DNA of 64,000 nt, taken from contig JALNXH010000001.1 in assembly GCA_023230455.1 (NCBI GenBank), forward strand, positions 243,719-307,718, written 5' to 3'. The notes beneath the pieces are model-generated. The model was not told the DNA's origin. It did not search any database and saw only the letters and a program-made list of their open reading frames with translations. The translations under genes and the position numbers were made by a program. Below are positions 8,826 to 18,518 of the stretch, piece by piece (positions within the stretch are counted from its first letter, which is position 1; the number at the start of each line of letters is the position of its first letter). Source of the DNA: Rhodocyclaceae bacterium (lineage in GTDB: Bacteria; Pseudomonadota; Gammaproteobacteria; Burkholderiales; Rhodocyclaceae).

Positions 8826-8858
8826 AAAAAAGCCCAGCTTCGGCTGGGCTTTTTTTTG
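8826..8858. terminator. Bidirectional Rho-independent terminator
   Basis: The stem AGCCCAGC/GCTGGGCT (8831-8838 and 8843-8850) has a TTCG loop, with A-run on one side and T-run on the other. It can end both the lipoprotein gene and the convergent hydrolase gene. Confidence 0.9.
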
Positions 8859-8862
8859 TGGA

Positions 8863-9627
8863 TCAGAGCATTCGCCAGTCGAATCCATCTTCCTGGGTAG
8901 CCACACCGATCCAATCCGAGTCGCACCCTACAACCGCAGCCAGCGCCGTGCGCACTAAGCCGGGACGATTGTTCTGTTCGCTCAGATGAGCGGCCACAAG
9001 ATGCTGCAATTGCCCGACACCAATGCACCGCAGAAGTTCCGCTGCCGCTGCATTGTCGAGATGTCCCAGACGACCACCTACGCGACGCTTCAGTTGCGGC
9101 GGATAGGCGCCCTCGGCAAGCATTGCGGCATCGTGATTACACTCGAGCACCAGCGCTTCGCAGCCAGTCAGCATTTCCACAATGTGTTGCGTGGCGATTC
9201 CGACATCGGTCAGTACCCCAAGGCGTCGCACCCCATCGGAAAACACAAACTGCACTGGTTCGCGCGCATCGTGCGGCACCGGAAAAGGTGCAATCTGGAC
9301 ATCGCCTATGGAAAAGGGCGTATGGCTATCGATGAAATGGACCGAGTCCATTGTGCTACAAGTCAAGCTCGCGGCAAAAGTACCGTGGGTCAGATACATC
9401 GGCACAGCAAAGCACCGATTGCACGCCGCAGCCCCACCGACATGATCGCTGTGCTCATGAGTAAGCACAACCGCATCTATATCCGTAGGCTCCAGATCGA
9501 GGCGTGCCAATCGTCGGGTCAACTCTCGTGGGCCGAAGCCGCAATCAAGCAATACGCGGGTGGCGCCCACCTCCACCACCAACGCATTACCACGGCTGCC
9601 GCTCCCAAGAGCGGCGAACCGGATCAC
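8863..9627 (-). CDS. Metallo-beta-lactamase-fold hydrolase (WalJ/YycJ-like)
   Basis: A 254-residue cytosolic MBL-fold protein. The dinuclear metal motif THEHSDHVGG (about residues 56-65, HxHxDH) is intact, preceded by the GSGSRGN loop typical of the YycJ/WalJ group and followed by PHDAREPVQFVF. Members are thought to be nucleases or phosphodiesterases; the substrate here is unknown. The start is a GTG overlapping the bamC stop as GTGA (9624-9627), so it is translationally coupled to bamC. Confidence 0.85.
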   Translation of the reverse strand: MIRFAALGSGSRGNALVVEVGATRVLLDCGFGPRELTRRLARLDLEPTDIDAVVLTHEHSDHVGGAAACNRCFAVPMYLTHGTFAASLTCSTMDSVHFIDSHTPFSIGDVQIAPFPVPHDAREPVQFVFSDGVRRLGVLTDVGIATQHIVEMLTGCEALVLECNHDAAMLAEGAYPPQLKRRVGGRLGHLDNAAAAELLRCIGVGQLQHLVAAHLSEQNNRPGLVRTALAAVVGCDSDWIGVATQEDGFDWRML

Positions 9628-10760
9628 TTCAATTGGGCGAGTAGCAGTGTCAGAATCTTGCGGGCCGTATCCGACGTATCCTTGCCGCCCTCGCGGGTCA
9701 GCACCTGCAAAGTGGACTTATCGCCGCCAGCCTTGACTTGAATGCGGTAGCGCGCGTTGGAATCGATCTTGGGACCGTCGGCACGCCAAAACATCAGCTT
9801 GTCGATGAATCCTTTCTCGCCCTTCTTCGCCACGTCGTTTTCCGGATCAACATAGCGAACGTAATACACACCTTGGGAACGATCGCGATCTTCCACCGTA
9901 AAGCCGATTCGGTCCAGCGCCAAGCCGACCCGCCGCCAGGCACGGTCGAACGGTTCCTGCACTTCGAGCACGGCACTGCCTTCGGCCACCTGGCCTAGCA
10001 GCTTGGCACGCTCCGGCAACGGCGCAGTGGCCAGCATCGTCGTCGCACGACTTTCCTCGACACCCAGCCGCACCATCAGGCGACGCAGCATTTCAGCTTC
10101 CAGATCGGGGTCCGGCGTACGCGGTTGCCAGCGAGTCTGATCCTTACCCTCGGTGACGTACACCTCGTACATGCCGCGATGACTGATATAAATTTCCGTG
10201 GTTCCAGGCGTCGCGCCCGGCTCCAGGCGAGTTCGGAATTTGTCGCGCTCGGCCGTCGAATAAACGTCGTCGAACACCGTACCGATGGCGCTGCGGATGA
10301 AGTCCTTCGGTAGCTTCGCGCGATTCTCCGCCCAGTCGGTTTCCATCACGCCCGCCTCGGGCCGTTCGACATCGATGATGAAGCCGATGTCCTGCCAGAA
10401 CTCTTTGACGTTCGACCACAACTTGTCGGGGGGGAGGGGAACGACCAGCCAGCGCTGGCTGCCATCCTTCTCGACGCTCATCTTTTCGATTTGCGGCAGC
10501 ACGTCCTGCGCCGTCGAAGCCCGTGCCTGACCGGCGCGTTCTGCGGAATACACGGAATAGCTTGCCCCGCCACGTGCGCCGCCGATGTCCGGCACGCTGT
10601 AGCGCTCATCCTTGCTGGGCACGGTTAAATCGGGCGGAATCTCCAGCGGCGGCAATTTACCCGCCGACTTGTAATCGATTTTCTTCGATTCGAGCAGGGA
10701 ACCGCAGCCGGACACGATCAAGCCCAGCACGACGGGGAGCAGCAATGCCTTGCGCTTCAT
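9624..10760 (-). CDS. bamC: Outer membrane assembly lipoprotein BamC
   Basis: A 378-residue lipoprotein of the BAM complex, which inserts beta-barrel proteins into the outer membrane. The ATG at 10760 gives MKRKALLLPVVLGLIVSGCG with the lipobox VSGC (Cys19). The unstructured, BamD-binding N-terminal part DYKSAGKLPPLEIPPDLTVP is followed by two helix-grip domains (about 100-220 and 255-375). The longer upstream frame antisense to the deacetylase gene is rejected. In many relatives bamC follows dapA; here its upstream neighbour is a histone-deacetylase-like gene. Confidence 0.92.
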   Translation of the reverse strand: MKRKALLLPVVLGLIVSGCGSLLESKKIDYKSAGKLPPLEIPPDLTVPSKDERYSVPDIGGARGGASYSVYSAERAGQARASTAQDVLPQIEKMSVEKDGSQRWLVVPLPPDKLWSNVKEFWQDIGFIIDVERPEAGVMETDWAENRAKLPKDFIRSAIGTVFDDVYSTAERDKFRTRLEPGATPGTTEIYISHRGMYEVYVTEGKDQTRWQPRTPDPDLEAEMLRRLMVRLGVEESRATTMLATAPLPERAKLLGQVAEGSAVLEVQEPFDRAWRRVGLALDRIGFTVEDRDRSQGVYYVRYVDPENDVAKKGEKGFIDKLMFWRADGPKIDSNARYRIQVKAGGDKSTLQVLTREGGKDTSDTARKILTLLLAQLK

Positions 10761-10840
10761 GCAATCTCGCTTAAATGATGAGTGGTTGGGCACCCGCCCG
10801 ACAGGACGGGAAACGAGCGGCGATTCTACCCGAAAGCCAC

Positions 10841-11764
10841 CTACAGATCGGCCAACGCCTTGATGTGGGCGACGACGCTGCGGCCAAGCGCCGAAAGGGC
10901 ATAGCCGCCTTCCAGCAGCGAGACGATACGGCCCTGCGCCGGACCTTTGGCGATGCGGCGCAACTGTTCGGTCACCCATACATAATCCATTTCCACGAGG
11001 CCTAGCGAGGCCATGTCGTCCTCGTAATGGGCGTCGAACCCGGCCGAAACCAACACCAACTCGGGCTCGAAAGCGCGCAGCCGCGGCAACCAGCAACCAT
11101 CGACCATTTCGCGGAAAGCGTCGCCCCGAGTACCGGCAGGTAGCGGGATGTTTACCATGTTCGAGGCCGGATTTTCGGTGCCCGAATAAGGATAAAAGGG
11201 GTGCTGGAAGCTGCCGACCATCAATACGCGTTCATCACCGGCAAGGATGTGTTCGGTTCCATTGCCGTGATGCACGTCGAAGTCGACGATGGCGACCCGT
11301 GTTAGCCCCCAAGCCTCGATTGCGTGCATCGCCGCCACCGCGATGTTGTTGAAAAAGCAGAAGCCCATAGCCTTGGCGCGTTCGGCATGATGGCCGGGCG
11401 GGCGCACTGCGCAAAAAGCAGTCTTCACCTCCCGGCGCATGACCAGATCCACGCCGAGGACGCCCGCCCCCGCCGCCCGGTACGCGGCTCGCAGCGTACC
11501 GGGGTTCATTACCGTATCGGGGTCCAGATGCACTACGCCATGCTGCGGCGACATGGCACGCAAACTGTCTATGTAGGAGGCCGGGTGAACGCGCAGCAAC
11601 TGCGCCTCCTCGACCAAGGGCGCATCATGGAATTGGAGGTAAATATCGAGGCCCGCGGCGATCAGTCGATCATGGATGGCCCCGAGGCGTCCTGGGCATT
11701 CCGGATGGTGGGCGCCCATATCGTGCAACCAACAGTCGCGATGGGTGATGAACGCGGTAGTCAT
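10841..11764 (-). CDS. Histone deacetylase family protein (acetylpolyamine/acetoin-type)
   Basis: A 307-residue zinc-dependent arginase-fold deacetylase. Zinc ligands and catalytic residues are in place: RPPGHHAERA (His-His pair), VDFDVHHGNGT (Asp and His ligands) and SAGFDAHYEDDMA (Asp ligand). Bacterial members remove acetyl groups from polyamines, small molecules or proteins; the substrate here cannot be fixed from sequence. The start MTTAFITHRDCWLHDMGAHHPECPGR at 11764 is preferred to the ATG 14 codons upstream because family members begin here. Divergent from moxR across 78 bases. Confidence 0.88.
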   Translation of the reverse strand: MTTAFITHRDCWLHDMGAHHPECPGRLGAIHDRLIAAGLDIYLQFHDAPLVEEAQLLRVHPASYIDSLRAMSPQHGVVHLDPDTVMNPGTLRAAYRAAGAGVLGVDLVMRREVKTAFCAVRPPGHHAERAKAMGFCFFNNIAVAAMHAIEAWGLTRVAIVDFDVHHGNGTEHILAGDERVLMVGSFQHPFYPYSGTENPASNMVNIPLPAGTRGDAFREMVDGCWLPRLRAFEPELVLVSAGFDAHYEDDMASLGLVEMDYVWVTEQLRRIAKGPAQGRIVSLLEGGYALSALGRSVVAHIKALADL

Positions 11765-11842
11765 GAGTCCGTCAACGATGGCATACAATGAGCCGGAAGC
11801 CCGCACTATAGCTCAGTTCGCTGACGCCGCCCTGACCACCTC

Positions 11843-12760
11843 ATGCCCCTTGCCGATCACGATATCGAAGCCTTGCTGAACGCCGCCAACCGGGTCATCC
11901 TCGGCAAGGAAAGGCAGATCCGCCTGGCCCTCGCCTGCCTGCTGGCACGCGGCCATCTGCTGATCGAAGACATTCCCGGCGTCGGCAAAACAACGCTGGC
12001 CCATGTACTGGCGCGTTTGCTCGGACTCGATTTCCAGCGCATCCAGTTCACCAGCGACCTGCTTCCGGCCGACATCCTTGGAGTTTCAGTCTTCGACCGC
12101 GAAAGTGGCGCCTTCCGCTTCCACCCCGGGCCGGTCTTCGCCCAGCTTGTCCTCGCCGACGAAGTCAATCGTGCCACACCCAAGGCGCAAAGCGCCCTGC
12201 TCGAGGCGATGGAAGAACGCCAGGTCACTACCGAGGGGCGCACGCGCCCACTGCCCGAGCCTTTTTTCGTCATTGCGACGCAGAATCCGGCCCACCAGAT
12301 AGGGACTTTCCCACTCCCCGAATCGCAACTGGATCGTTTCCTCATGCGCATCGAGTTGGGCTATCCCGACCGCACCGCGGAACGCGAACTGCTGGCCGGT
12401 GCCGACCGCCGTGAACTGGTGGCGCAACTTTCGCCCTGCCTGCCGCCACCCGCGTTGCTGGCGATGCAACGCCAGGTAGCCAACGTGCATGCGGCCCCTG
12501 CCCTGCTCGACTATGTCCAGGCGCTGGCCGAACATACGCGCCAGTCGGCCGATTTCGTCGCCGGACTTTCGCCCCGTGCCGCTCTCGGCCTGCTCGCCGC
12601 AGCGCGTGCCTGGGCATTGCTGGAAGGGCGCGACCATGCGTTGCCGGAGGATATTCAGGCGGTACTGCCGTCGGTCATCGGCCATCGACTGCTTGCGCCA
12701 GCGGGTCCCGGCAATGGCAACCTGGCGCGACGACTGATCGAGGCCGTCGCGTTGCCTTGA
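11843..12760 (+). CDS. MoxR-type AAA+ ATPase
   Basis: A 305-residue ATPase with Walker A IPGVGKTTLAH (about residues 43-53), Walker B VLADEVNRA (about 104-112) and sensor-1 ATQNPAHQ. MoxR proteins act as chaperones for metal-cofactor or cell-envelope complexes. It is first in an operon with a DUF58 protein and a transglutaminase-like membrane protein, a widespread trio of unknown precise function. The ATG at 11843 lacks a strong Shine-Dalgarno but fits the family start. Confidence 0.9.
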   Translation: MPLADHDIEALLNAANRVILGKERQIRLALACLLARGHLLIEDIPGVGKTTLAHVLARLLGLDFQRIQFTSDLLPADILGVSVFDRESGAFRFHPGPVFAQLVLADEVNRATPKAQSALLEAMEERQVTTEGRTRPLPEPFFVIATQNPAHQIGTFPLPESQLDRFLMRIELGYPDRTAERELLAGADRRELVAQLSPCLPPPALLAMQRQVANVHAAPALLDYVQALAEHTRQSADFVAGLSPRAALGLLAAARAWALLEGRDHALPEDIQAVLPSVIGHRLLAPAGPGNGNLARRLIEAVALP

Positions 12761-12785
12761 ACCCGGGCCGACGGCCTTCACACGT

Positions 12786-13766
12786 ATGCTCGGCCAGTAC
12801 CTGAACCCCGAAGCCATGCGCCAACGCTTCTACCTCTGGGCATTGCGTAGCCGCCCGCCGGAACCCGTACCAATTTTCTTCAGTCAGCGCCGCGTCTATG
12901 TGCTACCAACGCGCGCCGGTCTGGTCTTCGGGCTGGCGCTGATCGTGATGATGCTGGGAGCCATCAATTACACCCTGAGCCTCGGCCACGCACTGGTGTT
13001 CCTACTCGCTGGCCTGGGCATAGCAACGATCCTTGCCACCTTCCGTAATTTGGTGCATCTGCGCGTTACCACCGGCCGCTGCGAGCCGGTATTTGCCGGC
13101 GAGGCGGCATGCTTCGGCCTGATCCTGCACAACGTCCGGGCCGCCGGACGCTACGATCTCAGGCTGCACGCAGGCGAAGGCGACTGGGTGCACTGCGACA
13201 TCCCCGCCAACGCCAGTGTCGCAATCAAGCTTCCGCTGCCGACGCAGCGTCGTGGCTGGCTCGAACTGCCCCGCGTCACCATCGAAACCCGTTGGCCGCT
13301 TGGTCTGGTACGAACCTGGGGCTATCTCCAGCCGGCCTTGCGCTGCCTGGTCTACCCGACGCCGGCGCACGCGGCGCCGCCGTTGCCGATTGGTAGCGGC
13401 GACCACCACGGACGACACCGACAAGGCCGTGGCAGCGACGATTTCGCCGGGCTGCGCCGCCATCAAACCGGCGACGCGCTGCATCATGTGGCGTGGAAAA
13501 GTGCCGCCCGCCAGCCTGATGCCGACCTACAGACCAAATATTTTGCCGGCGAAAACAGCGAGGCGCTGTGGCTCGACTGGGCCGAGCTACCTCCGACGAT
13601 GGATACCGAAACGCGCCTTGCGCTGCTTGTGCACTGGGCGTTGGAAGCCGAACGCGCGGGACTTGCCTGGGGGCTGCGGCTGCCGCAGCGGGAATTTTCG
13701 CCCGACCGCGGCGATGCGCATCTCCATCGCTGCCTTGAAACCCTGGCCCTGTATGGCCAAGCCTAG
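12786..13766 (+). CDS. DUF58 domain membrane protein
   Basis: A 326-residue protein with two N-terminal membrane helices (about residues 40-58 and 60-80) and a soluble beta-rich part. The DUF58 core is seen in SDDFAGLRRHQTGDALHHVAWK, after which it diverges into a short C-terminal tail. DUF58 proteins resemble von Willebrand A folds and accompany MoxR ATPases. It starts 25 bases after moxR and its 3' end overlaps the next gene by 14 bases, so the genes are translated as a unit. Confidence 0.85.
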   Translation: MLGQYLNPEAMRQRFYLWALRSRPPEPVPIFFSQRRVYVLPTRAGLVFGLALIVMMLGAINYTLSLGHALVFLLAGLGIATILATFRNLVHLRVTTGRCEPVFAGEAACFGLILHNVRAAGRYDLRLHAGEGDWVHCDIPANASVAIKLPLPTQRRGWLELPRVTIETRWPLGLVRTWGYLQPALRCLVYPTPAHAAPPLPIGSGDHHGRHRQGRGSDDFAGLRRHQTGDALHHVAWKSAARQPDADLQTKYFAGENSEALWLDWAELPPTMDTETRLALLVHWALEAERAGLAWGLRLPQREFSPDRGDAHLHRCLETLALYGQA

Positions 13767-15723
13767 GAAGCCCGGCGCACCGCCGCTGACGCAGGGCCAG
13801 ACGGTCTGGCTTGCGGCCTCGGCCTGCGGCGTACTCGTGCCGCTCGCGCCTTACCTGCCGCTGTGGCTCGATGCGCTCTGCGCCGTCGCCATTCTCTGGC
13901 GCGGCTGGCTGCTCTGGCGCCGCGTACCGCTACCGCCGCGCTGGCTGGTCAATCTGATGGCCGTCGTCGGCGCAATCGGTGTCGCGATCCATTTTCGTAC
14001 CCTGCTCGGCAAGGATCCGGGAGTAGCCCTGCTAACGCTGTTCCTCGCCCTCAAGCTATTCGAAACGCGCAGCGCGCGCGACGCCTTCGCCGTGGTATTG
14101 CTCGGTTTTTTTCTCATCCTGTCGCAGTTCTTCTACACCCAGAGCATGGTCACCGCGGTTGCCATGGTCGCCACAACGCTGCTGGTCACCACCACACTGG
14201 CCGTGCTTCAGCGCAGCAGCACGCCGCCACTCCAGGCGGTGCGCCTAGCCGGATCGATGTTGCTCCAAGCGCTGCCCTTCATGCTGCTGCTGTTCCTCTT
14301 TTTTCCTCGCGTATCCGGGCCGCTCTGGGGCCTGCCGGCAGACGCCTACAGCGGGCTGTCCGGCCTCAGCGATACGATGAGCCCAGGCTCGATCAGCCGG
14401 CTGTCGCTGTCCGACGCAATCGCCTTCCGCGCCCGTTTTACAGAACCGCCGCCGGACCAAGTGCAGCTGTACTGGCGCGGCCCGGTGCTCACTCGCTACG
14501 ATGGCCGCAGCTGGCGTCTTGGACTGAGCGGACTAGCCAGCGAAGCCGCGGCGCAGATGGCGCAACCGGTCGACTATGAAATCACACTGGAGCCGCACAA
14601 TCAGCCATGGCTGTTCGCCCTCGACCATCCCAGCCGGCTGCCGCCCAACGCAGTGCTGACGAAGAATTTCCAGGTCGTCGCCAAGCGCCCAGTCCGCAGC
14701 CGCTTGCGCTACGCGATGCAATCGGTGCTGGATGCGCACGTCGGCCGCAACGAATCGGCCGACGCGCTGGGCGAAGCGTTGCAACTGCCGGCAGATTTCA
14801 ACCCGCGTGCGCGCGCACTGGCCGCCAGCCTGCGCGCCGTCAGTCGCAACGATGCAGAGGTAGTCGCACGCATGCTGGCTCGCTTTCGCAAAGAGACCTT
14901 CGTCTACACGCTGTCGCCGCCGCTGCTCGGCCGCGACAGCGTGGACGAATTCCTTTTCGATACCCGCCGCGGTTTTTGCGAACACTATGCTTCGGCCTTC
15001 GTCTTCGTCATGCGCGCAGCCGGCATTCCTGCGCGAGTGGTTACCGGCTATCAAGGCGGCGAGGTCAACCCGGTAGACGGCTACCTGCTGGTGCGTCAAC
15101 TTGATGCCCACGCCTGGACCGAAATCTGGTTACCGCAGCGCGGCTGGCAACGGGTCGATCCGACAGCGGAAATCGCGCCCAACCGGGTCGAGCAGAACCT
15201 TGCGGCGGCCATCCCACAGAGCGACGCATTGCCGCTGATGACGCGCCCTGAGCTGAACTGGTTGCGGCAGCTGCGCTACCGCTGGGAAGCCGCGAGCAAT
15301 GCATGGAATCAATGGGTGCTCGGCTACGACGAACAGCGCCAATACGCCCTGCTCCGCCTGCTCGGCATCCCTTCGCCGGACTGGCGCGCCCTTGGTGCGC
15401 TGACCGCCACGGCGGGCGGTGTCCTGATGCTGGCGCTGACCGCGTGGACGCTGCATCAACGCCGCCGAGCCGATCCCCTGCATGCGCTCTGGCAGCGCTT
15501 CGAGCGCAAGCTGGCGAAACGCGGACTCGGCCGTGCAATGTGGGAAGGCCCGGCCGATTACGCTGCCCGACTCGTTCGAGCACTGCCGAGACGTGAAGCC
15601 GAAATCGCCTCCATTTGCACGATTTATCAGGCCGCGCGCTACGGTAAATTAATCGAAAGTGCCGTCACCCGGCGGCAGCAACTGTCCGAACTAAAACGTC
15701 GCATCGCCGCCTTCACATCTTGA
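13753..15723 (+). CDS. TgpA-like transglutaminase domain membrane protein
   Basis: A 656-residue protein with an N-terminal bundle of about six membrane helices (DUF3488, residues 20-190), a periplasmic transglutaminase-like domain with the Cys-His-Asp triad in RRGFCEHYASAF, LDAHAWTEIW and QRVDPTAEI, a further membrane helix near 555-575 and a DUF4129-like cytosolic tail. It resembles P. aeruginosa TgpA, which is essential there. The ATG at 13753 is chosen because the open frame upstream lies inside the DUF58 gene. The last codon overlaps the TTG start of mltB. Confidence 0.88.
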   Translation: MAKPRKPGAPPLTQGQTVWLAASACGVLVPLAPYLPLWLDALCAVAILWRGWLLWRRVPLPPRWLVNLMAVVGAIGVAIHFRTLLGKDPGVALLTLFLALKLFETRSARDAFAVVLLGFFLILSQFFYTQSMVTAVAMVATTLLVTTTLAVLQRSSTPPLQAVRLAGSMLLQALPFMLLLFLFFPRVSGPLWGLPADAYSGLSGLSDTMSPGSISRLSLSDAIAFRARFTEPPPDQVQLYWRGPVLTRYDGRSWRLGLSGLASEAAAQMAQPVDYEITLEPHNQPWLFALDHPSRLPPNAVLTKNFQVVAKRPVRSRLRYAMQSVLDAHVGRNESADALGEALQLPADFNPRARALAASLRAVSRNDAEVVARMLARFRKETFVYTLSPPLLGRDSVDEFLFDTRRGFCEHYASAFVFVMRAAGIPARVVTGYQGGEVNPVDGYLLVRQLDAHAWTEIWLPQRGWQRVDPTAEIAPNRVEQNLAAAIPQSDALPLMTRPELNWLRQLRYRWEAASNAWNQWVLGYDEQRQYALLRLLGIPSPDWRALGALTATAGGVLMLALTAWTLHQRRRADPLHALWQRFERKLAKRGLGRAMWEGPADYAARLVRALPRREAEIASICTIYQAARYGKLIESAVTRRQQLSELKRRIAAFTS

Positions 15724-16694
15724 AACGCACGCTCGTCCTGATTCTCGCCGTCGCCAATTTCCGCGCCTATGCCGATCCCACAGCGAACTATGAGACGCGC
15801 AACGAGGTCCGCGAGTTTGCCGCCGCGATGGCAAACCGGCATGGCTTCGACGAAGCGACGTTGCTAGTTCAATTTCATCACGCCCGCTTTCTCCCCGCCG
15901 TCATCAAGGCCATCCTGCCGCCGGCCGACCCGGGTATCCGCTCCTGGAAAACCTACCGCGCGCGCTTCGTCGAATCGAAGCGGATAAAGGCCGGCGTCAA
16001 ATTTATCGACGCCCACCGAGCGACGCTACTGCGCGCTGAAAAGCAATATGGCGTTCCCGCCGAAATCATCGCCGCCATCATCGGCGTGGAAACCATCTAC
16101 GGAAGCCATACCGGCAGCTTCGAGACCTTCTCGACACTGACCACGCTCGCCTTTGATTACCCGCCGCGAGCGGAACTGTTCCGCCGCGAATTGGAAGCGC
16201 TGCTGCTGTTGGCGCGCGACGAAGGACGAGCACCGGAGAGCTATCGCGGCTCGTACGCCGGCGCACTCGGTCTGCCACAGTTTCTGCCGAGCAGCGTGCG
16301 CACCTATGCGGAGGATTTCAACGGCGATGGGCGCGTTGATCTAACCGATGCAACGGATGCCATCGGCAGCGTCGCCCGATTCCTCGCCGAACACGGCTGG
16401 CAACGCGGCGCACCGATCGCCGCCGTCGCCAGGCTGGGGACGGCGACGGCGAAAGACCTGCTGGCGGAAGGCATCGAGCCGCGGCGCAGTGTTAAGGAAT
16501 TGCGTGAAATGGGGATCGATATCGGTAGTGCACCGGATCAGCCCGCGGCCCTAATCGATCTGGTCACCCCGGGCGCCGCAACCGAATACCGGCTCGGCTA
16601 TAGAAATTTCTATGTACTGACACGCTACAACCGCAGCAGCTTTTATGCCTCGGCAGTAACCGACCTGGCCATGGCTTTGCGCGGCGCGCTATAG
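15720..16694 (+). CDS. mltB: Lytic murein transglycosylase B
   Basis: A 324-residue periplasmic peptidoglycan-cleaving enzyme. It begins with a TTG that overlaps the previous stop as TTGA (15720-15723). The signal peptide MKRTLVLILAVANFRAYA has no lipobox Cys, so this is a soluble rather than lipid-anchored MltB form. The catalytic glutamate lies in IIGVETIYGSHTG. SYAGALGLPQFLPSSVR and the EF-hand-like DFNGDGRVDLTD follow, all standard for MltB. It ends 6 bases inside the convergent rpoS gene. Confidence 0.9.
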   Translation: MKRTLVLILAVANFRAYADPTANYETRNEVREFAAAMANRHGFDEATLLVQFHHARFLPAVIKAILPPADPGIRSWKTYRARFVESKRIKAGVKFIDAHRATLLRAEKQYGVPAEIIAAIIGVETIYGSHTGSFETFSTLTTLAFDYPPRAELFRRELEALLLLARDEGRAPESYRGSYAGALGLPQFLPSSVRTYAEDFNGDGRVDLTDATDAIGSVARFLAEHGWQRGAPIAAVARLGTATAKDLLAEGIEPRRSVKELREMGIDIGSAPDQPAALIDLVTPGAATEYRLGYRNFYVLTRYNRSSFYASAVTDLAMALRGAL

Positions 16695-17618
16695 CAGCGC
16701 GTCGCGACGCACGCCCTCACGCGCAAGACGCCGCCGCAGGGCCTGTAGCGCCTCCATCTGGATCTGTCGCACCCGTTCCCGGGTAACGCCCATTTCCGCG
16801 GCGATCGTTTCCAGCGTCGCCACTTCGGCACCGTTGAAACCATAGCGTCGCTCCAGCACCCGACGCTGGCGCTCGGAAAGTTCATCGATCCACGTCGCCA
16901 TGCGGGTTTCGATCTCATGTTGGGCGAGCTGCGTTTCCGGGCTAGCGATATTCTCATCGGCAATCGCATCGCCGATGGAAAGATCGGGATCGAAATCGAG
17001 CGGAGCATCCAGCGAGGCGGTGCGTTCGGAGAGCGCAAGAATATGGCGGATTTCCTCGACCGGCTTGTCGAGCAGACGCGCCACTTCCTCCGCACCATGC
17101 CGCTGTCCCTCTTCGCCGTTGTCGATACGACGCAGAGTGCGCAACACCAGATTGAGCTCCTTCACCACATGAACCGGCAACCGGATGGTGCGTGACTGGT
17201 TCATGATGGCGCGCTCGATGTTCTGCCGTATCCACCATGTGGCATAGGTGGAGAAGCGGAAACCGCGCTCGGGATCGAATTTTTCCTGGGCATGGATCAA
17301 GCCCAGATTGCCCTCCTCGATCAGATCGTCGAGCGGAACACCGCGGTTCTGGTAGTGCCGCGCAACGCTCACCACCAAGCGCAGATTGGATTCGATCATG
17401 CGCTGGCGCGCAGCGAAATCGCCTTTCAGCGCAGCACGCGCCAGGGTTTTTTCCTCATCGGCGGTCAGCAGCGGACTGGCGCCGATCTCGTTGAGATAGA
17501 GCTGCGTGATGTCGTCGAGGAAATCCAGCTCAGCGTCTTCCGCAACGACGATCTCTTCTTCGGTGGCGGGTTCGGGCAGCGCTTCGCCTTCCTCGCTGGA
17601 CAATGAATCCTCAGACAT
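16689..17618 (-). CDS. rpoS: RNA polymerase sigma factor RpoS
   Basis: A 309-residue sigma factor for stationary phase and general stress. Region 1.2 (ITQLYLNEIGASPLLTADEE), region 2 (LRLVVSVARHYQNRG, YATWWIRQNIERAI), region 3 and region 4 (helix-turn-helix TRERVRQIQMEALQALRRRL) are complete. The acidic N-terminus EEGEALPEPATEEEIVVAED is typical of RpoS rather than RpoD or RpoH. The surE-pcm-nlpD-rpoS order supports the call. In enterics the main rpoS promoter lies inside nlpD; that is likely here too but is not proved by the sequence. Confidence 0.95.
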   Translation of the reverse strand: MSEDSLSSEEGEALPEPATEEEIVVAEDAELDFLDDITQLYLNEIGASPLLTADEEKTLARAALKGDFAARQRMIESNLRLVVSVARHYQNRGVPLDDLIEEGNLGLIHAQEKFDPERGFRFSTYATWWIRQNIERAIMNQSRTIRLPVHVVKELNLVLRTLRRIDNGEEGQRHGAEEVARLLDKPVEEIRHILALSERTASLDAPLDFDPDLSIGDAIADENIASPETQLAQHEIETRMATWIDELSERQRRVLERRYGFNGAEVATLETIAAEMGVTRERVRQIQMEALQALRRRLAREGVRRDALL

Positions 17619-17624
17619 AGATTT

Positions 17625-18518
17625 TCAGCGTTTAGGAAGATATTGCAGAGGATCCACCGGCTTACCCTGGCGGCGGATTTCGAAATGCAGCTTGATCTGG
17701 TCGGCATCCGTGTTACCGACCTCGGCGATCTTCTGTCCGCGGGTGACGCTCTGGCCTTCCTTGACCAGGATCGAATTATTGTGGGCGTAGGCGCTGAGGA
17801 AAGTGGCATCGTGCTTGACGATCACCAGCTTGCCGTAGCCGCGCAATCCGCTTCCCGCATAAACCACCTTGCCCGGGGCTGCCGCGAGCACCGCATCGCC
17901 GGCGTTGCCGGCCAGGTCGATGCCCTTGTTGTTCGCCTCGGTGAAGGGAGCGATCAATTTTCCGCCATTCGGCCACGACCACTCCAGAGCCGCTGGCATC
18001 ACCTCAGCTGGCGGCTCTTCCGGCAACAGCTTCCCGGTCTTCGCCGGACTCGGCTGGGGCATGCCTTCACCGCGTTGCAACCGCAGCAGCGCCTCGTCGG
18101 AGTAGGGCTGGGTGCCCGCTTTCGGTTCGCGCTTGAGCATGCCGACGGCCACTGGAGCAGTATCGATTGCTTGCGGCGGGGCTACCGGCTTTACCACCGC
18201 GACCGCCGCATCTTCAGGCGGCACAACGCGCAACAACTGGCCGGCATTAATCTTGTTCGGGTCGTCAAGTTTGTTCCATGCCGCGACTTCGCGATAATCC
18301 TGTCCATGGTCGAGCGAGATGCGCAGCAGATTGTCGCCGCGCTTTACCAGGTAATGACCAGGAGGAACCTCGACCACGTCCGCGGACGCGGACGCGGACG
18401 ACGAAGGTAGCGCGGCCACGTCCGTGCCGCGATCGACCACAGGCGCCGGAGCATGGCTGGCGCAACCAGCGAATGCGACGGCAACAACCATTCCCGAAAA
18501 AAGCGTACGCAGACTCAT
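17625..18518 (-). CDS. nlpD: Murein hydrolase activator lipoprotein NlpD
   Basis: A 297-residue lipoprotein with lipobox FAGC (Cys19), one LysM domain (about residues 53-98, GHYLVKRGDNLLRISLDHG) and a C-terminal LytM/M23 domain (about 190-297). The first metal His of M23 peptidases is missing (NNKGIDLAG where active enzymes have HxGxD), so it should be a non-catalytic activator of an amidase, as NlpD is in E. coli. The short SASASAD stretch near residue 40 is encoded by a hexanucleotide repeat (about 18379-18400) and may vary in length. Confidence 0.93.
   Translation of the reverse strand: MSLRTLFSGMVVAVAFAGCASHAPAPVVDRGTDVAALPSSSASASADVVEVPPGHYLVKRGDNLLRISLDHGQDYREVAAWNKLDDPNKINAGQLLRVVPPEDAAVAVVKPVAPPQAIDTAPVAVGMLKREPKAGTQPYSDEALLRLQRGEGMPQPSPAKTGKLLPEEPPAEVMPAALEWSWPNGGKLIAPFTEANNKGIDLAGNAGDAVLAAAPGKVVYAGSGLRGYGKLVIVKHDATFLSAYAHNNSILVKEGQSVTRGQKIAEVGNTDADQIKLHFEIRRQGKPVDPLQYLPKR

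Noticed and set aside
13216..13752. Long N-terminal extension of the transglutaminase-like protein
   Set aside because: The extension overlaps the whole 3' half of the DUF58 gene in another frame and has no family similarity; the family start is at 13753.
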